From Centropus unirufus (Eukaryota; Chordata; Aves; Cuculiformes; Centropidae): a stretch of 64,000 nucleotides of DNA. The stretch's first letter is position 1; each line of letters starts with the position of its first letter. The stretch lies in the NCBI GenBank assembly GCA_013397695.1, contig VYZI01000107.1, positions 1,795,921 to 1,859,920 on the forward strand, given 5' to 3'. The notes below the pieces were generated by a model that was given only the letters and a program-made list of their open reading frames with translations, did no database searches and was not told the DNA's origin. Shown piece after piece: positions 48,844-63,050 of the stretch. The position numbers were made by a program, and so were the translations under genes.

Positions 48844-51492
48844 TTAATTTCCCCGAGTTGAGACTATTCTGCCCATGACAGTAATTGCCAAGTGTTCTCC
48901 CCCTGCCCTTATCACACCCCTAAAGAGGGAGTGACAGAGGGCTAGGTGGGCACCTGGCATCCACCAGCTCAAGTGACCGCAATTACCACCATCGTTCAGC
49001 CAGACTTTCAGAACAATGAAAGCGAATGCTCAATATATCTAATCTTCACAGATTTGATCCCAACCAAATATTTCTCAAGGCTCTTATAAGGAAATGGGGC
49101 ACTATCTTCCTTATAATAAAGCACCTCTTTACACCTGGCCTTTCCATCCTATTGAATTTCAAGCACAAATCATAAATAAAATCATGTCACAAAACTAGGC
49201 TATATCCTTGACATCAGGATGCTTTTCAGATTACACGAGTAATTAAAGTCTCTATGAGCTGGTGGAACAAAGGAAAAGGCCATCTCCTTGAGCCTCCACT
49301 TGAAGAAAACCACCTAAATAAAAACAATCCTTCTGCCTCACAGCATGGAATAAAAAAAATTCTCCTTCATACTAATTGCGAATGCTACAGTTAGAAGTGG
49401 TGGCTCGATCTAACATGGACAGATTTAAATCCCTCCCAAAACCTGCCAAAAAATATCTGGCTTTGAACAGCAAAGTTACTGTACGAGTGAGAGGAACTAT
49501 GACAGCATAAAAACATTTGCAAACATCTAATGCACAAAGTTACTAGGAAGCTAGAAATAACATAGACAAAATCAGAGAAAAAGGGAAATGGGGAAGAAAC
49601 CATCTGCCTGGTTTTCAGCTTACTATTCCCTTGGGGAAGCAATTAGAAAGTTTCCAGATACAAGACAAATTTACTGTAGCACCATCGGAAATTGATTTCC
49701 CGTTGACCGCAGCATCCTCTGTTCCTAGGAGATAACATGATCTCCTTAATAGTGTTCCACGCCACATATCACTGTTTCTAGTAAACTGCCAGATTTAGTG
49801 CCTTCCCCTACCTCAGCCTGACAAAAAGGCGGTAAAAAAAAAACCTGAAAAGAGCCAAAACAAAAGCCTTTCATTAATAATAGAAATTTGGAAGTATTTT
49901 ACCAAACACCACATCCTATATCCTTCCACAGGCAAGTTTTTTACTTACTACTAAAAGAGCATTACTTTATAACAAATAAATACAGTCACGCACACAGAAC
50001 TGCTTGATAATGAACTTGCATCTATGGATAGTCCAGACAAAAGCAAAGGATTCCTCCCAACGTTTGTCAAGCCACAGATGTCTTTGATGGCTATTCTTTT
50101 TGTTCACTCAGCTGTCAGATATGCTTTTCTTCAAATTTAAATAGCGTGGGTTTTCTTATTTTTTTTTTCTGATGTTCTTGCCTTCCACTGATTTTCTTTG
50201 TTACTTTTAAAAGGTGTGACACAGCTCACAGTGTAACATCAGTCCACAATTTACATTTTGATAGGATGAGAATACTATGTACACTTGGTGTTTGCTAAGG
50301 GGTACATATCATGTACAAAACCAAGTAAAGTATTTTCAGCAGATTATTTTAGTATTTATAATACTGCAGGAACTTTTCTATGGAATTTATAAAAACTGCA
50401 ATGCATGTGCTGGGTGCATAATGTACTCGTGAAAAGTGTATTTGAAACATCCTGCTTTTCTTCTCATAGGCTGTCTGCACTAAATATTTTCCTCGGTGTT
50501 ATTTCCTACACAATAACTACCAAAACCAAAGCCTATGCTCTTCATTGGCCATTTGCTTCACATATTTGACATTGTTTATTTTGATATTCTTTATCCATCT
50601 ACCCTTCTTTTTTATACATTGGTAAAAATCAACTAGACCATGCATAGGAAGTAGATAACCAGAGGACTGACTGCTAGGGAAAGCTTGCAGCCTTGTGGTT
50701 CTTTTGTCCTTTATTTTAAGGACTTGTTTAAGCCTAGTTTGGTCTGTCACAACCTAGAGCTATTTTTTCTTTTGTACCAGAATAAATAAAATCAAGAGGA
50801 TTAGTATATTCTAAATATACAACACATGCGTTAGATTTTAAATGAGAAACTCTGGTTCAGCCAAAGAGCAGTTGTACACCCAAGCAAGTAATACCAGCAG
50901 TACAGTTGATGGCAGCATTCCTTCACCGCTCACTGCCTCTCCACGATCAGTCTTTTCCTCCAGCAAGCTCCCTGTCCCCCATCCCCTGGCTGTCTCTGCT
51001 GCAGAAGCACCAGTGCTTGACCAATTCTTCTTGTTCTTCTGGCTTCTGCTCCCAATTCTGTGCAAAATGCTACAGGAGTTGACAACATGGGGAATGGAGT
51101 ACATGCCCATATAAACACAAACCAGTACTTTTTAATATTGGACCTAGGCGAGATCTGCATTGCAGATGAAAATATGGAAAATCCTTTCTTCTTTGGAGTT
51201 TCTACAAATTACTAGACCATAGAAACTCCTAATTTTCACTTGGCCATAGGTAGGGGTTTTGGTTTGTGTTTTTTTTTGTTACCATTGTTTTTTAATCTAT
51301 AGCTGCCAGACTAACACTGCCCAGCTACCCTCTTTCCTCTCTCTCTCAACTTTTTCTTGCTGCTCTACTTTCTTTGTATCAGGCAGCTGTTTATGCTGTA
51401 TGTGTAACCAAACAAGTAGCAGAGGTTGACCCACAGGAGTCAGTTTTCCCAAAACCATTGAAGGCATTTGCTACAGTATTTTCTCTGAGGAA

Positions 51493-51518
51493 AAACAAAC
51501 AAATAAATAAACAAACAA
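51493..51518. repeat. (AAAC/AAAT)n simple repeat
   Basis: Short tetranucleotide repeat of AAAC and AAAT units on the plus strand. Confidence 0.8.
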
Positions 51519-51879
51519 GCTCCTGTCACTTTTCCTGCAAGAGCTGGTATCTTCCTAGCATTGTGATAGCAGGCAACACTGCTGCACACTGAGGGGCCGC
51601 AGGTAGGGAGGAGATGCAGCACAGCCCTGCTTGCTGCTGTATCTTCACTCAACACTAAGAGATGAGGAAGAGGGAGCCTATAAACCTACAGCCATGCTCG
51701 CAGTTACACGTGGCAGCAGCTTGAAGCTTTTTGAGAATATATAGGGTCCAAAAATCAAGCCTGTATTCTCTGACAGAGATGTGTACGTGTGTGATAAACA
51801 CACCCAACTACACCTACCAAGCTAGCCAGATCAGAAATGGGATGTATGCAATCAAAAAAGGAGACGGATGGATGAAACT

Positions 51880-52100
51880 ATTCTTAAAACAAAGTGGGGG
51901 AGAGAGGCGGGGGGGGAGTGGCTCCTGTTCGGGACAATGACTTCTTCCACACTGCGAGTCAGTACGGATTCACCCTACAGCCTGGACTCCCGTACTCTGC
52001 AAGGATAGGGCTTTGCATGCAGTGAGCAAAGCTGCAGGGCTGCACCGCCAGTTTTGCACACTGACATATCCTTTTCAAAGCAAAAATACTGCGAAGCCAG
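51880..52100. promoter_or_regulatory. CpG-denser patch with G-run, candidate promoter
   Basis: About seven CpG dinucleotides occur in roughly 200 bp of otherwise CpG-poor sequence. A GGGGG tract and a long G run lie near 51896-51917. Position, about 6 kb upstream of the start-codon exon, would suit a 5' promoter or first non-coding exon. There is no direct evidence of transcription, and it is far smaller than a typical CpG island. Confidence 0.25.
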
Positions 52101-53682
52101 GAAAGGTAAATATTTTTGTGTTACTTGCACACATCAGTATTGATGAGAGGGGTTATTGAACCTTGAAATACAGGAAAATTTAAACAGCTTTAGATTTAGT
52201 AAATTTTCTATTTGGGCTCTAATCCCAAATTAATTTTATTACTGTAACAAGTTCCATTGATTTTGGTGCAGTAGACGAATATACACAGTTTCCTAGAAAT
52301 GGCCACAATTCTCTGCAATGTCAAAACACTTTTAACCAAACTTTCCATGAAAAAAACATTTGCAAAGGGAAAAAATAATTCAGCAAATTGAAAACAAATA
52401 AAAATTCTGAAGGATGATGATACACAGGGTGGTAAAATAATATTTACAATTAGAAAATTATTGTTATCAAAAGTTTGATGCAAGTTTTCCAAGGGTTATC
52501 CAACTATATATGGATATTTCAATACATTTCAAATGCATAATCATTATTCTTAATTGTATCAGTACAAATTTGTATTCATGTCATTTAACACACTAAAATC
52601 AAGTAAAATATTAGAAATACTCCTGCAACTGTTCAACATTTACTTTGTGCATATATTTTAACATGGCTTGGGTGCTCACGTGTTAGGTTAACAACTGTTC
52701 TTGCAGAATTAACAAAAACGGTAAAGAATTTATAATGGTTAAAACTACCTATTTCCACACAAAATAGCAGTGTGCCGTAGTATCATAACTCTGTCCCTGA
52801 AATAATTAAAGGACTTATCTGTTCTTAAGGCTAAAATGAGAAATATGTTAAAATGGAAGAGTAAAAATTAAAAAAAAATTATGCATATGCCTTTAAAAAG
52901 AATCCAGACAAAGACTTTATCCTTTCTTTATCACATTAGTTTGGGGGATTTTGAGCATCTTCTCATATACTGATTAGAGTAAGAACACATACAAAGGTTA
53001 ATTCCTGTGATGGACTGAGACACGTCTTTGAAAATCATAAAGAAAGGAAGACAGTTTCCATCACTAGCCTCTGTGCTCTATCATACCAAGTTACACACTG
53101 AGCAAACGGCACTGATTTCTCTGTAAGTGATTTTCTACTAAGCTCATCCATTTAGTACTTGGAAAATAGAACAATGTTTATTTGATGATGGTATATATTA
53201 TCCTAAACTTGGAAAGAAGCCCAGTTTAAGCAACAGGTTTTCCAGTATTTACTCCTGGATAAATACTAAAGCATTATTCATTAATCATGTCCCCTTCCTC
53301 CCCCAAACAACTGAATTGCTTTGGGGTTTTTTTTGAGATTTGAAGTCATACGGAAATCTGGGTTTGGTCCTCCAATGCCTGGGCTGCTCAGAGCACATCT
53401 GCACTGTAAATCTGAGCCACAAAAAAACCCAAACTCTTCATGGCAGGGCCACCCAGCATAGCCCAGCCCTGGCTGGTGTCTCAACTTAGCAGAACAATTA
53501 CTGTGGCCCGTGGGCTATGGGTACTTGGCACTTGTGTGGCCTTTGCTTCTGTGGTGTATGACTTCCCTAGAGTGCTTACCCCCTTACTCCCAAGCATTAC
53601 CACTTTCAGGTCTAGGCACTTTTTGCTGGCAACTTGTGCCTGGCTATTTGTGCTTACATTCTTTTTAATGCTCTGGCTTTAA

Positions 53683-53704
53683 GATGGGATGGGATGAGAT
53701 GGGA
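53683..53704. repeat. (ATGGG)n simple repeat, imperfect
   Basis: Four ATGGG-like units, one reading ATGAG. Confidence 0.75.
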
Positions 53705-56700
53705 AAATCCTGTCTTCAGGCAAATGCAAAGTGGTGAAACCGAACCTCACTGGCAATGGGAAGGAGGAGGAGTCAGTGAACTTGCTATTGTGATTTTAGT
53801 TATACTTCTCCACGTTCATTCAAGTTGCTCATTATTCCTCCTCTGATTTAACTCCTCTCACTCTGTTTTCCTGTCTCCCCTTCTTGAAAGATCTTTTCTG
53901 GTCCTTACTCTCTGACCATCCTCTTTTTTGTCTGTTTTCCCTTCCACCATGACTTCTGCTTTCCACCTTCTCCCTAGTTTCTTCACCATAGCTTAGTTCC
54001 TCAGTGCATAACTTTTCACTTGCAACCACCACCAAACCTCTTGGTTAACACAAACCTCTGCTCTGCTGATGTCCAAGTTCGCCTGCCTCAAGTTCTCTCT
54101 TTCCTTATCTCTCCCACTTCAGTCACAATCAGATTTTGAGCTCTCAGTTTGCACACAAATAAATGAACCTTCAAGATTGCAGACCCTCCAGGAACAAAGG
54201 GGATAAAAAGTCAATAACCACATAAAAGGTGTTTCTTTAGTCCACCGCCTTCCTTACTGCTGCTCTGATATTTGTTAGAACAAAATTCTGCCTGAAACTT
54301 GCAAGCGGGCCTTTTATTTGTATGATATCCTAAATTATTAAGGCTTAAGAATTCATCCCAGTATACTTTTTCTGCTTAAAATGTTAATTATGAAACCTGA
54401 CTAAATGAGTAAATGTATTTGTTTGTACTCCTTGAGCACTTACAATTATACTGGCAACCAGAACTATAATTTTCTACACAATAGTTTTCATTTGTGACAT
54501 AGTGTTTGGTGAAGCTTGATGTCTAAATAACCCAGCACACAAACAATTTTCATCACTGAGTTACCAGCGTTTATTTGGTGTGAATACAAAGCAAATTCTA
54601 CATTCATTACATGGATGGATAGCAGAAAATATAGGAGAGACCAGTAACTCAACAGAAAGAGTAAGCATTTTTATCAAAGATTATAAATGTAAGTTTTAAG
54701 TATCCCTTTAGCCTCCACAAAAATTTATCAATTTTGAAGAGGGGGAAGGAGATCCCTACACGCTACTTGTTGATAAATCACATTTCAGTTTCTGACGCCA
54801 TCAACTGGGTAATTTTTAACCAGCACTGCATTCATTTAAAGCAAACATCTACTGTATGAAAAATAGATAAAGCAACATTTGCTACACTGTGCAAGAAAGT
54901 AAATTCTCAGCAGGGAGGATGGTAAACACTTTGTAGCACACCCTGAAATGAGAAGTTTAGGTTCTGCTGGATGAGATTATTTTTCCTCTCAGAGAGAGCC
55001 TTAGGGGAGAACAATGTATTCATTAGGGTTTTTTTTTATACATACACACATTTTTATGCAAGAAAATTTAGAACATAATTACCAACAATAGTATAGATGT
55101 TGAAGTGGGTCAGAGATATATACAAGGATAGGATTACTGCCTAGTGCATCACAAGCACACCCCTCCCACAGCAGGGGCTGTGTTGCAGTTTGGGATGTCC
55201 TTTTACAGGGTGTCCTGGGCCACAACCTCCTGTGGGATGCACAAATCCAAATCTGTCTACTTCTGTCTTTCCTCTGAAAGCTGACTTTGGACTGCAGGCT
55301 GCCATGCAGACCTCACTCACCTAATAAAACATTTTCCCACAATTACATACTATATCCAGTCTCAAAGTCTATTGCAACTCACCTGTCTCTACAAAGCTTG
55401 TGATCACCTCTGTTGCAGGACTGGAGCAGGCAGGGAAGCAGGGCAAGTTATACTGTGAATCTACAGACTGCCCACCACTTGGTTTCCTCCCATACCGGGA
55501 AAGCAATGAAGCATTGTCATTTCACTGGCCATGAAATATCTAAGCATGGTGTCTTCCCCTGCCCTGCCATACCTCTCTGCTGGAAGGAGTCAAAATCTCT
55601 TTATAGAAAGAATTAGGCACGCCAATGTGGAATAAAAATTGTTTCCCTACTATGTATAAACATCCATGTATATCAGCCATTCCCAGTTCTGAAAGCACTG
55701 AAGTAAAGGGATTATTTCTACCCATTAATAGCCAAGAGGTTTTGGAAATGTTCTTTTGTTGTCTGAAACAGTGCAGCTATTTTCTTATCACATCCACTTG
55801 TTCATCTGGCACAGTGCAAGCATGGAGAAAAAAAGTGCCTAATGTATAACCAATTAACGAAAAGTCATGTAAGCTTGCTGTAGCGTTAGGACAAAATTAT
55901 CTGAGTATGGGTAACTGGCAGCAACATGACACACTACAACACTATTTTTTTATTCCGTGTAAATGTTTATTGACTAAACAAAGATTACTATAATGTAATC
56001 ATAATAAACATTAATGATCAGTAATCCATGGAATTTGCTTTCTAAATTAATATACTGTAATACACACTAATGTGGCAGAATTATGTTGGGCTGAACTCAT
56101 GTTTAACTAGCACTTCCATCTCAAGGGATTACAATCAGTTGCAGACAAGTATATTTTTAAGTCAGTGTTTTTTAATTAAATTAATCTGACAAGTTACTGG
56201 ACAAAGGGTTCGTGTACTATGATAAAAAGGGCTTTTTTAATTGTATAATTATTCACTGGGGATTCCTCTGGTAGGAATAAATTAGGGCTTTTAAAATAAA
56301 TTAATATTCTCATATATATGCAACACACGCCAATGTTCCCAGTTCTTGCCAAGATGTAGAAATACCCTGGCTTATCATCAGCCTTCCCACCTCCAAGCTG
56401 CACCAAAATGAAATAGGACTATTGAGCATAGGAGGGGAGTACCAAAATCCATTTTAGATGGTGAATGTATCATCCATGTTTAGTTATAAATCTCAGTTCA
56501 AGATCAAGTTAAATGATGGTAATAGCACCTATTACTCTACTGTTTCTCACTGGATTGTTTCTTAATGGATGCACTGAAGACCTAGTTGATGGTTGGCTTG
56601 CCCAAAACAATTATCTCTCCATTATTTAACAAGTATTAAAATTAAATGATTTCCACCAGCTAATTCGTAAGTTATAACAACTTTATGTGAAGGGCAGGAA

Positions 56701-58614
56701 ATTTAATAGTGGTAAAAGTCCGGGAGTGTTTTACTACAAGAATTCAATTCACAATGTCCATGCAAAGGCCAAAGCTGTCTAGTGAGGGTTTCTGATGAGA
56801 ACTCAGTCACCAAGTGCCAAAGACTTTAGAAGGGCCAAAAGCAGTTCACATGCTGCTGCTTGATTTTATTGACAGTATTGAACAACAGACACTTTAAACT
56901 TGTTTCCTTAATCAGTTCACCTCAATTATTAACATCAGCACATCCTGTCCTCAGAATATTAACTCTTAAAATCATATTCCACACTAGATCGTTATAGATA
57001 TTTTGGAGTTACAGCTGATGAAAAATTGAAAAACAGTTTTGCATTTCACAAGCCTCGACTGTTTTCTTGATGTTAGAATTGTAAAGATGACACTAAAATG
57101 TTTCTTGCTCAATTTGCCACCCAAACTAGTACTTACTAGCAACACATACACACTTTATTCTGCTGTCTTTTGTGAGTCAAATTTTGTGATAATATTTTTG
57201 AAAGAGTACAAAGAATTATTGTATGTGCAGAAGTACAGAATAGAAGAATAAATTTGTCAGCTGAGGCTATGGAGTAACGTGAACTAAAGGGAGAAGAAGA
57301 AACTGAAGAGAAAAAATGAGGAAAAGGCAGATCTTTCCATACTAATTGTAAAGGCTAGGAAAAAAAAAAACCCACATCAAAAAACCAAACAAACCCGACC
57401 CTAAAGTTAGACTTAAAGTTTGAAATATGGCTAAAAGTGTTCCTGTCCACTTTTCTTCATGTTCTCTGTGTTCATGTCTTTTATAGGTATAATTCTCTTC
57501 CCTAGTATGACAGACAGAACATTATCTCCAAAAACGCTAGCTAAAATCTGCATGAGAAGCAACTTATGTCATGGTTCAATGATTCATTAAGTGTGACTTT
57601 CAAGTTCTCTGTACTGGATCAGAAAAACTAAGGTCACATGAAAGAAAGAAATGACACAGCATAATGACACAGTGAACTCTACGAATCCAAATTTGTGCAA
57701 ACAATTTTGGCAGGTTAATTTCTTTATCAGAAAGATTTATGTGGCATCAAGTATATCCTGCCCTCCTGAAGCTGACATGAACAAAGATTTATGCTTTTTT
57801 GCTGCCTCAATATACTCTGACTAAATTGACAAAAATGGGATTGTGCATCACTGCATGATCTGGATCCAATTTTTAATATTGGCTGATCTGCTTGCAAGTA
57901 TACATAGTAATAATGACTGTGGAATCAGTACCCCATTATAAAGGCTTTGACCCTGAAGATATCACCTTATCCAAAGGAATCTGTCTCTATTCATGCTTGT
58001 TACAGAGCAGTTTTCAGGTAAGAGATTGTAGAAAATGAAAGAAAGTAGTACCAGTAGCATAGTGACTGAAATTGTGATTTACCACTACTAACTGGATTCT
58101 GCTAGCAGGCCTTTTCCATGTTTTAACGAAAGTCAGCTTCAAAAGAAATTCCAATAACTTACTGCCATGTAAAACTACTTGCTGTCATTGTACCTGGTTT
58201 ATTACCTTTCCCTCTTTAACTACACACCCAAACAGGTACCAATTATCATCCTAGGAAGGAATCAAGATTTCCAACGTCTGCAAAAGAATAAATCATATTT
58301 GCCACATAAGAAATCTAGCACTGGTATCTAGCAGGAATGATGCACATTAGCCCATTAATCTCCATGAAACACAATCAGAAAGCTCTTTAGAGGTACTCAA
58401 CAACACTGTTACCCAGATCTTTTTGAACTTTCAAACACACACATGCTAATTGCTACACAAATCTAAAGATACGAGTGCATCAGTTGCACACACATATTAA
58501 AACCTATGCTAACATCTAACAAGACCACATTGCTTATTCATTATTCCTCTCTGTCGGCATGTCACAAAAATAGAAAACACAGAAATTTCATTTTGATTAC
58601 ATGTTTAGGTAGTC

Positions 58615-58650
58615 TCTAGTGTTGCTACAATGTCTAGTGTTGTTACAGGC
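58615..58650. repeat. 18-bp tandem duplication
   Basis: TCTAGTGTTGCTACAATG followed directly by a copy differing at three positions. Confidence 0.8.
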
Positions 58651-60091
58651 TAAAGTACTGCTATAACAGAAGCCACACGAAGGCCTGAATTTAAGTAGGC
58701 ATAGAGGGAAATACTTTTTTTAAAGCAGCTGGCAGGTTTTCAGGCACTCAAGCCCTTCAAGTGACCTGAAAGAGAAGCTTGTGCACCCAGAAACTTATCA
58801 TATTAAGAACCTTCCAACAACATTCCCTTTGATGTTTAATAAATATTTAATAAGCCATATATAAACTTAAAAGTGCAGAGTTTGAGAGAAAAACAAGGCT
58901 ACAGTAAGCAGTGGAAAAAGCAAGGCCATATCACAGAAGAGAACAACATACAAATTACTCAGTAATGCAATGATCAGAAGTAAATAAGGTTGTCACGTGA
59001 GGCTCTTCTTCTCTACCTGCCATAATTCAAAAATAAACCTTTGAAAAAAATGCCTACTTTTTCTTGAATGACATTTATACTCTGTTCGAGAGTCTGGACA
59101 CACAGCTTACCTTATCAGAAATGCTACATAACACACCTGATGTACCAATGTGGTTGACAAGAAAAACATTATTTCTTTAGACTGATTAATATATGTGTTT
59201 TCTTTGTCTTAGCCGTCAGCCATAATCAATAAATGCCATATGAAATAGCTGGAATGAGTACTGTCAAACCCTGGAACATATTCAAGGCCAGGATGAAGAA
59301 TCCTTCCAGTCTCTCAGAAGGTCAATTAAAACAACACAGAACACACAAAAAAGGAAAAATCAAACCAAACCTGAAAACCGTGTACTGCTTCCCAGATTAC
59401 TTTTCAGGAGCAGTGACACAGTCAAGCATAACCTTTAAGAATCCCATCAGTGCAATGAAGCATTTGACAGCAGATCCTGCCTCCTTCCAAGCAAGGATTT
59501 TATCCTTTTCTTCAGTTCTGTTTACATATTAAGAACAAACACCTGCAAGTCAGTTGTCATGCCTCAGTGCAAAATAGATATACAACCCTATTAGGCACAG
59601 ATTGAGGAAAGCATTCAGGAGAGCCACGAAGTACTAGCTCACATACATTTGGCTCAAGGGAAGTCCAGATAAAATGAATTACGTGATCAAGGTTTTCATG
59701 AATCAATGCCTCAAAGAAGCGTTACCCTCCTGATTAACCAGGACACAGTTCTGCCACTCCTCACCTAATCAGACCTTCTTACTTTTTGTTCATGTTGAGA
59801 TACGTTTCCCTCCAAAGTACTTTCACAGGTAGCAGGATTATGACTAAATTTGGTTCCAGCCCCCAACTACAGCTGCTAGAACCAAAACCTTCTACCTGCA
59901 TGCCATCCTATGCCCACCTAGTAGATAGGCTGTGAAAATAAATGGGACTCCTTGAGCAGTGTACTATTCAGTATCAGTAACAGTATCTCAGCAGAGCCCT
60001 TTATGAGCTTCTGTTGAAAAGCGTCAATTGACTGTGAATTATTAGTGCTTTTTTCATTCCATCTTTGGAATAGAATTTCTGATGATTGACC

Positions 60092-60105
60092 TTTTTTTTT
60101 TTTTT
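60092..60105. repeat. T homopolymer
   Basis: Fourteen consecutive T on the plus strand. Confidence 0.8.
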
Positions 60106-63017
60106 GTAGATTCAGTCAGGTTTCTGTAAGCTTTCATGAGGCTTCTTAAACATTAGTGTACTTTTTTCTCATGATCTGACTTTAAGATCCTCAGAAGAAA
60201 AAGCTTTAAGGAAGTTATTCCAAGGGCAGATCAGTATCATTTGGCTCTAGAATGAGCATGAGAATCTTTGCATGAGTCTTTTGCAGAAGCGACAAGGAGA
60301 AAAGCTTTTTTTTTGCGTGATAAAAAAAGGGATGAGAACAATTAACAAGCTGTCAAAGGAAATAAGAAATACAGTATGTCAAGCTAATTTCAATTAATTA
60401 CTTAAAAATTACTATCTGTCAGGTTCATATCAGTGTTGTTCTTCTATTTTCACCACAGCAAATTATTACATATTTGTACATAGGATGTCCCCAGCTTACA
60501 GTAAACAATCAATGAAGCCACTCTACCTGGAACAAAACTTAAGACACACAAAAAAGACCTGTAATATCACTTGCAATAACACACCAATATGCACTACAGT
60601 AAGCTCTACTTGCTAATTCAGCTGTAAAACTCAGCACAAAAAATCTCTGGCTTCCTTTTCATTTTTTCTGCAGGACTTTCCTTTCCAAATCTTAATAACA
60701 TATCTTTTATTCTGACTTAGTCTTCTGACTGCAAAGATAAGGTTACAACTGTGAGTTTATCAAGTCTGCTTAATCCTTCTGTCAAGCAAAACAATTATAG
60801 TAAGTCCAGATGTAGAGATAAAGAAAGGTGCAAAAATAACCTCAACTTTGCTACATGAACACTATCACATCAAAAGAATTTTCCTATCATTAGACAAAAT
60901 AAAAAGCCATTGCCAAATAAACAAAACATAGTAGACATACCAGAGCAGGGAAGATGATCCAAAGCTTTTAGGCACTGGTTATTTCTGGCTTCAGAGTTTA
61001 ACATGAAAAATTGCCTACTGGTTTTGTGGCATTCTTGGATACTCTGAGTGAGATTCTATGCCGAAGGAAATCACCACAATAACACACACTGACCTTGAAC
61101 GAGCTGGGATAGGAACTCCCTCTTACGTCGTCAGGAATTTTCCTCTCAAACACTGGATTATTGCTTAAACTGTCTTCTGAGGAACACAAGAATTACCCAC
61201 CTTCTGTGGCAAGTCACCCCCACAGCACCCAGCTTCAGCAGGAGACTTCCTAGCACCCCACTGTAAATACAATCTCAGCTAACATTCAACGTGTAGCTTG
61301 AGCTGCCACTTTTCAAATTCTAAAACACAGGGTGCAAGCCCTGTAAACTGAAACCAACAGAGTATTTTTCAGAAAAGTTACTTTTTCATTCCTATTTCAT
61401 CCCATAGGTGAAAATAAGCAGTGTAACCATGCAAAACAAAAAGTGCAGTTTATCAACCTAGTTATATCAAACTGACATTTAAAGCCTTAAGCTACCATAG
61501 CTTTTGTGCTACCACTTACTGAGTGTAGAAATAAACTGATAGCATTGTCAGTATTCTCTGAAGCAGCCGAGATCAGCCCTTAGTGCATAGGCTTTATTCA
61601 AAGCCATCTTTGTAGGAAACATGCCAAACTTCTGAATCACAGCCTCAAACTCAAGCTTCAAGCAAGTGGCTTCTCGGGCTTGGGATACCTTCCAAAAGCA
61701 GCTTTTATTAGTAACATTTAGCAGAAGAGAAAATAAAGCACAATTTAGAGAAACAAAGCCCACAAGACTCTTGACTTTTTTCTTTACATATTTCCTGTTT
61801 GTAAATGCATGAACGATTATGTAGCAAGCTAGCAAAATAATTTTTGCCCCTTTTTTCTGTCTCACATGGGAAATGAAGTTACTGAATAATAATGATAGGA
61901 AATATGGATATGGAATGCCTGTGAATGGAAACATCTTAGTCGTTCCTTTTGTGTAGGACAGATTTGCATTCTTCCCTAATATTTCAATTCCTTCTTGAAA
62001 ATAAAAGCAAAGTCACTAGCTTTATGTTCTGAATCTTCTCTAGTTCTTCTTGGAAAATTTTTATTAGACATGCAAGTGCATATGCTTAAGGCAGCAGAGG
62101 TTTGAGAGAGCAACATTAGACAAAACAGGAATACTCTAGGTAATATCATATCAGGAGAATATTAACAAGCTATGGATATTTACATGGATTCTTCATTAGA
62201 GAATGGTGGAAAAAAACAGACCTATTTCCTTTTCAATAACCCCATAACCTTGTCCTGTGCATCCCTTTTTGCACCTAGCCCAAGTTCCCCACGCTCATCA
62301 GTGTCAGGCTACAAAATCCCCACTGAAGGCTACCATGAGGGCATATAATGCCTGAGAACTCTGTAAGGAGTTTAAGGTTTGTCTTCAGAAACTTAGTATA
62401 CATGTTATCTTCATTGCATGATGCTGTCGCCATATATCACTGTCAGAGAATGTCACTATATGTCACAGAACAAGCAATACCCAGTGAGCATTCTTCTTGG
62501 GGTTCTGATGTTCAGCTTTACCACCATAATCCTCCAGCATCATGCCAAAGGCAGTACATTCCCCAATGCCTGTGGGAATCATACAGAAGAGGAAGCCCAA
62601 AGTCTTCAGCAGACTTAATTTCAAAGTAAGAAAAAACTAGTGAAATACAAGCACTGCACACAATGTCAGCTATCATCTCTAACAATTTACAGTTAAAAGA
62701 TATGTTCCCAGAGTATATTAACATAAAAAGTATAAAAAATACCTTCAGAATGAACAAAATAAAAGAAAAAGCCCTGAAGGCAGACATCACCGAAAGGCAA
62801 TGAAGTTACACTGCTGGGATTTTCTTTGCTATGGGCAGGACTGGTATTATAACCTAGTTGACATCACCTGAAACTTCCACATGTGAGTCCAATTTTCACT
62901 TCTTCACAACTTTATTTGTGGGATGAAATTTTTCATCCTCTAAAGAAGCATATGAGTAAGATGGGAAATCAGGAAGGGTTACTGAGAAAGCTAAGGAAAA
63001 GAAATGGGATTTGAACA

Positions 63018-63050
63018 AGATAAGAGAGAAGAGATAAGGTAAGAGAGAAG
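63018..63050. repeat. Purine-rich tandem repeat
   Basis: AGATAAGAGAGAAG is followed by AGATAAGG and then TAAGAGAGAAG, a purine-rich imperfect duplication. Confidence 0.7.

Larger units (their letters stand above)
48060..48985 (+). mobile_element. Solo LTR of an avian endogenous retrovirus (non-coding)
   Basis: A GC-richer block, sharply unlike the surrounding sequence, that I recognise from memory as an LTR repeated in bird genomes. Landmarks on the plus strand: a TATA-like ACATATTTAAGAAG near 48170-48183, then a 'gagattcccccgcaggctg' segment with loosely repeated 'cctgtggaa' and 'cacgctggagcag' phrases. A poly(A) signal AATAAA follows at 48838-48843, and an end near 'gggcacctggcatcca'. No gag, pol or env reading frame lies beside it, so it looks like a solo LTR. 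It is antisense to ARHGAP8. Frames of 60-120 codons inside it are not genes. The left boundary is uncertain by about 60 bases and the right by about 15. I do not assign a library family name. Confidence 0.75.

Noticed and set aside
50842..51114. 90-codon open frame on the plus strand opposite a 90-codon minus-strand frame
   Set aside because: Mirror-image openness reflects local base composition; no homology is recognised.
61548..61934. 128-codon minus-strand open frame upstream of ARHGAP8
   Set aside because: I considered a transposase remnant or a PRR5 exon, but no motif of either is visible.
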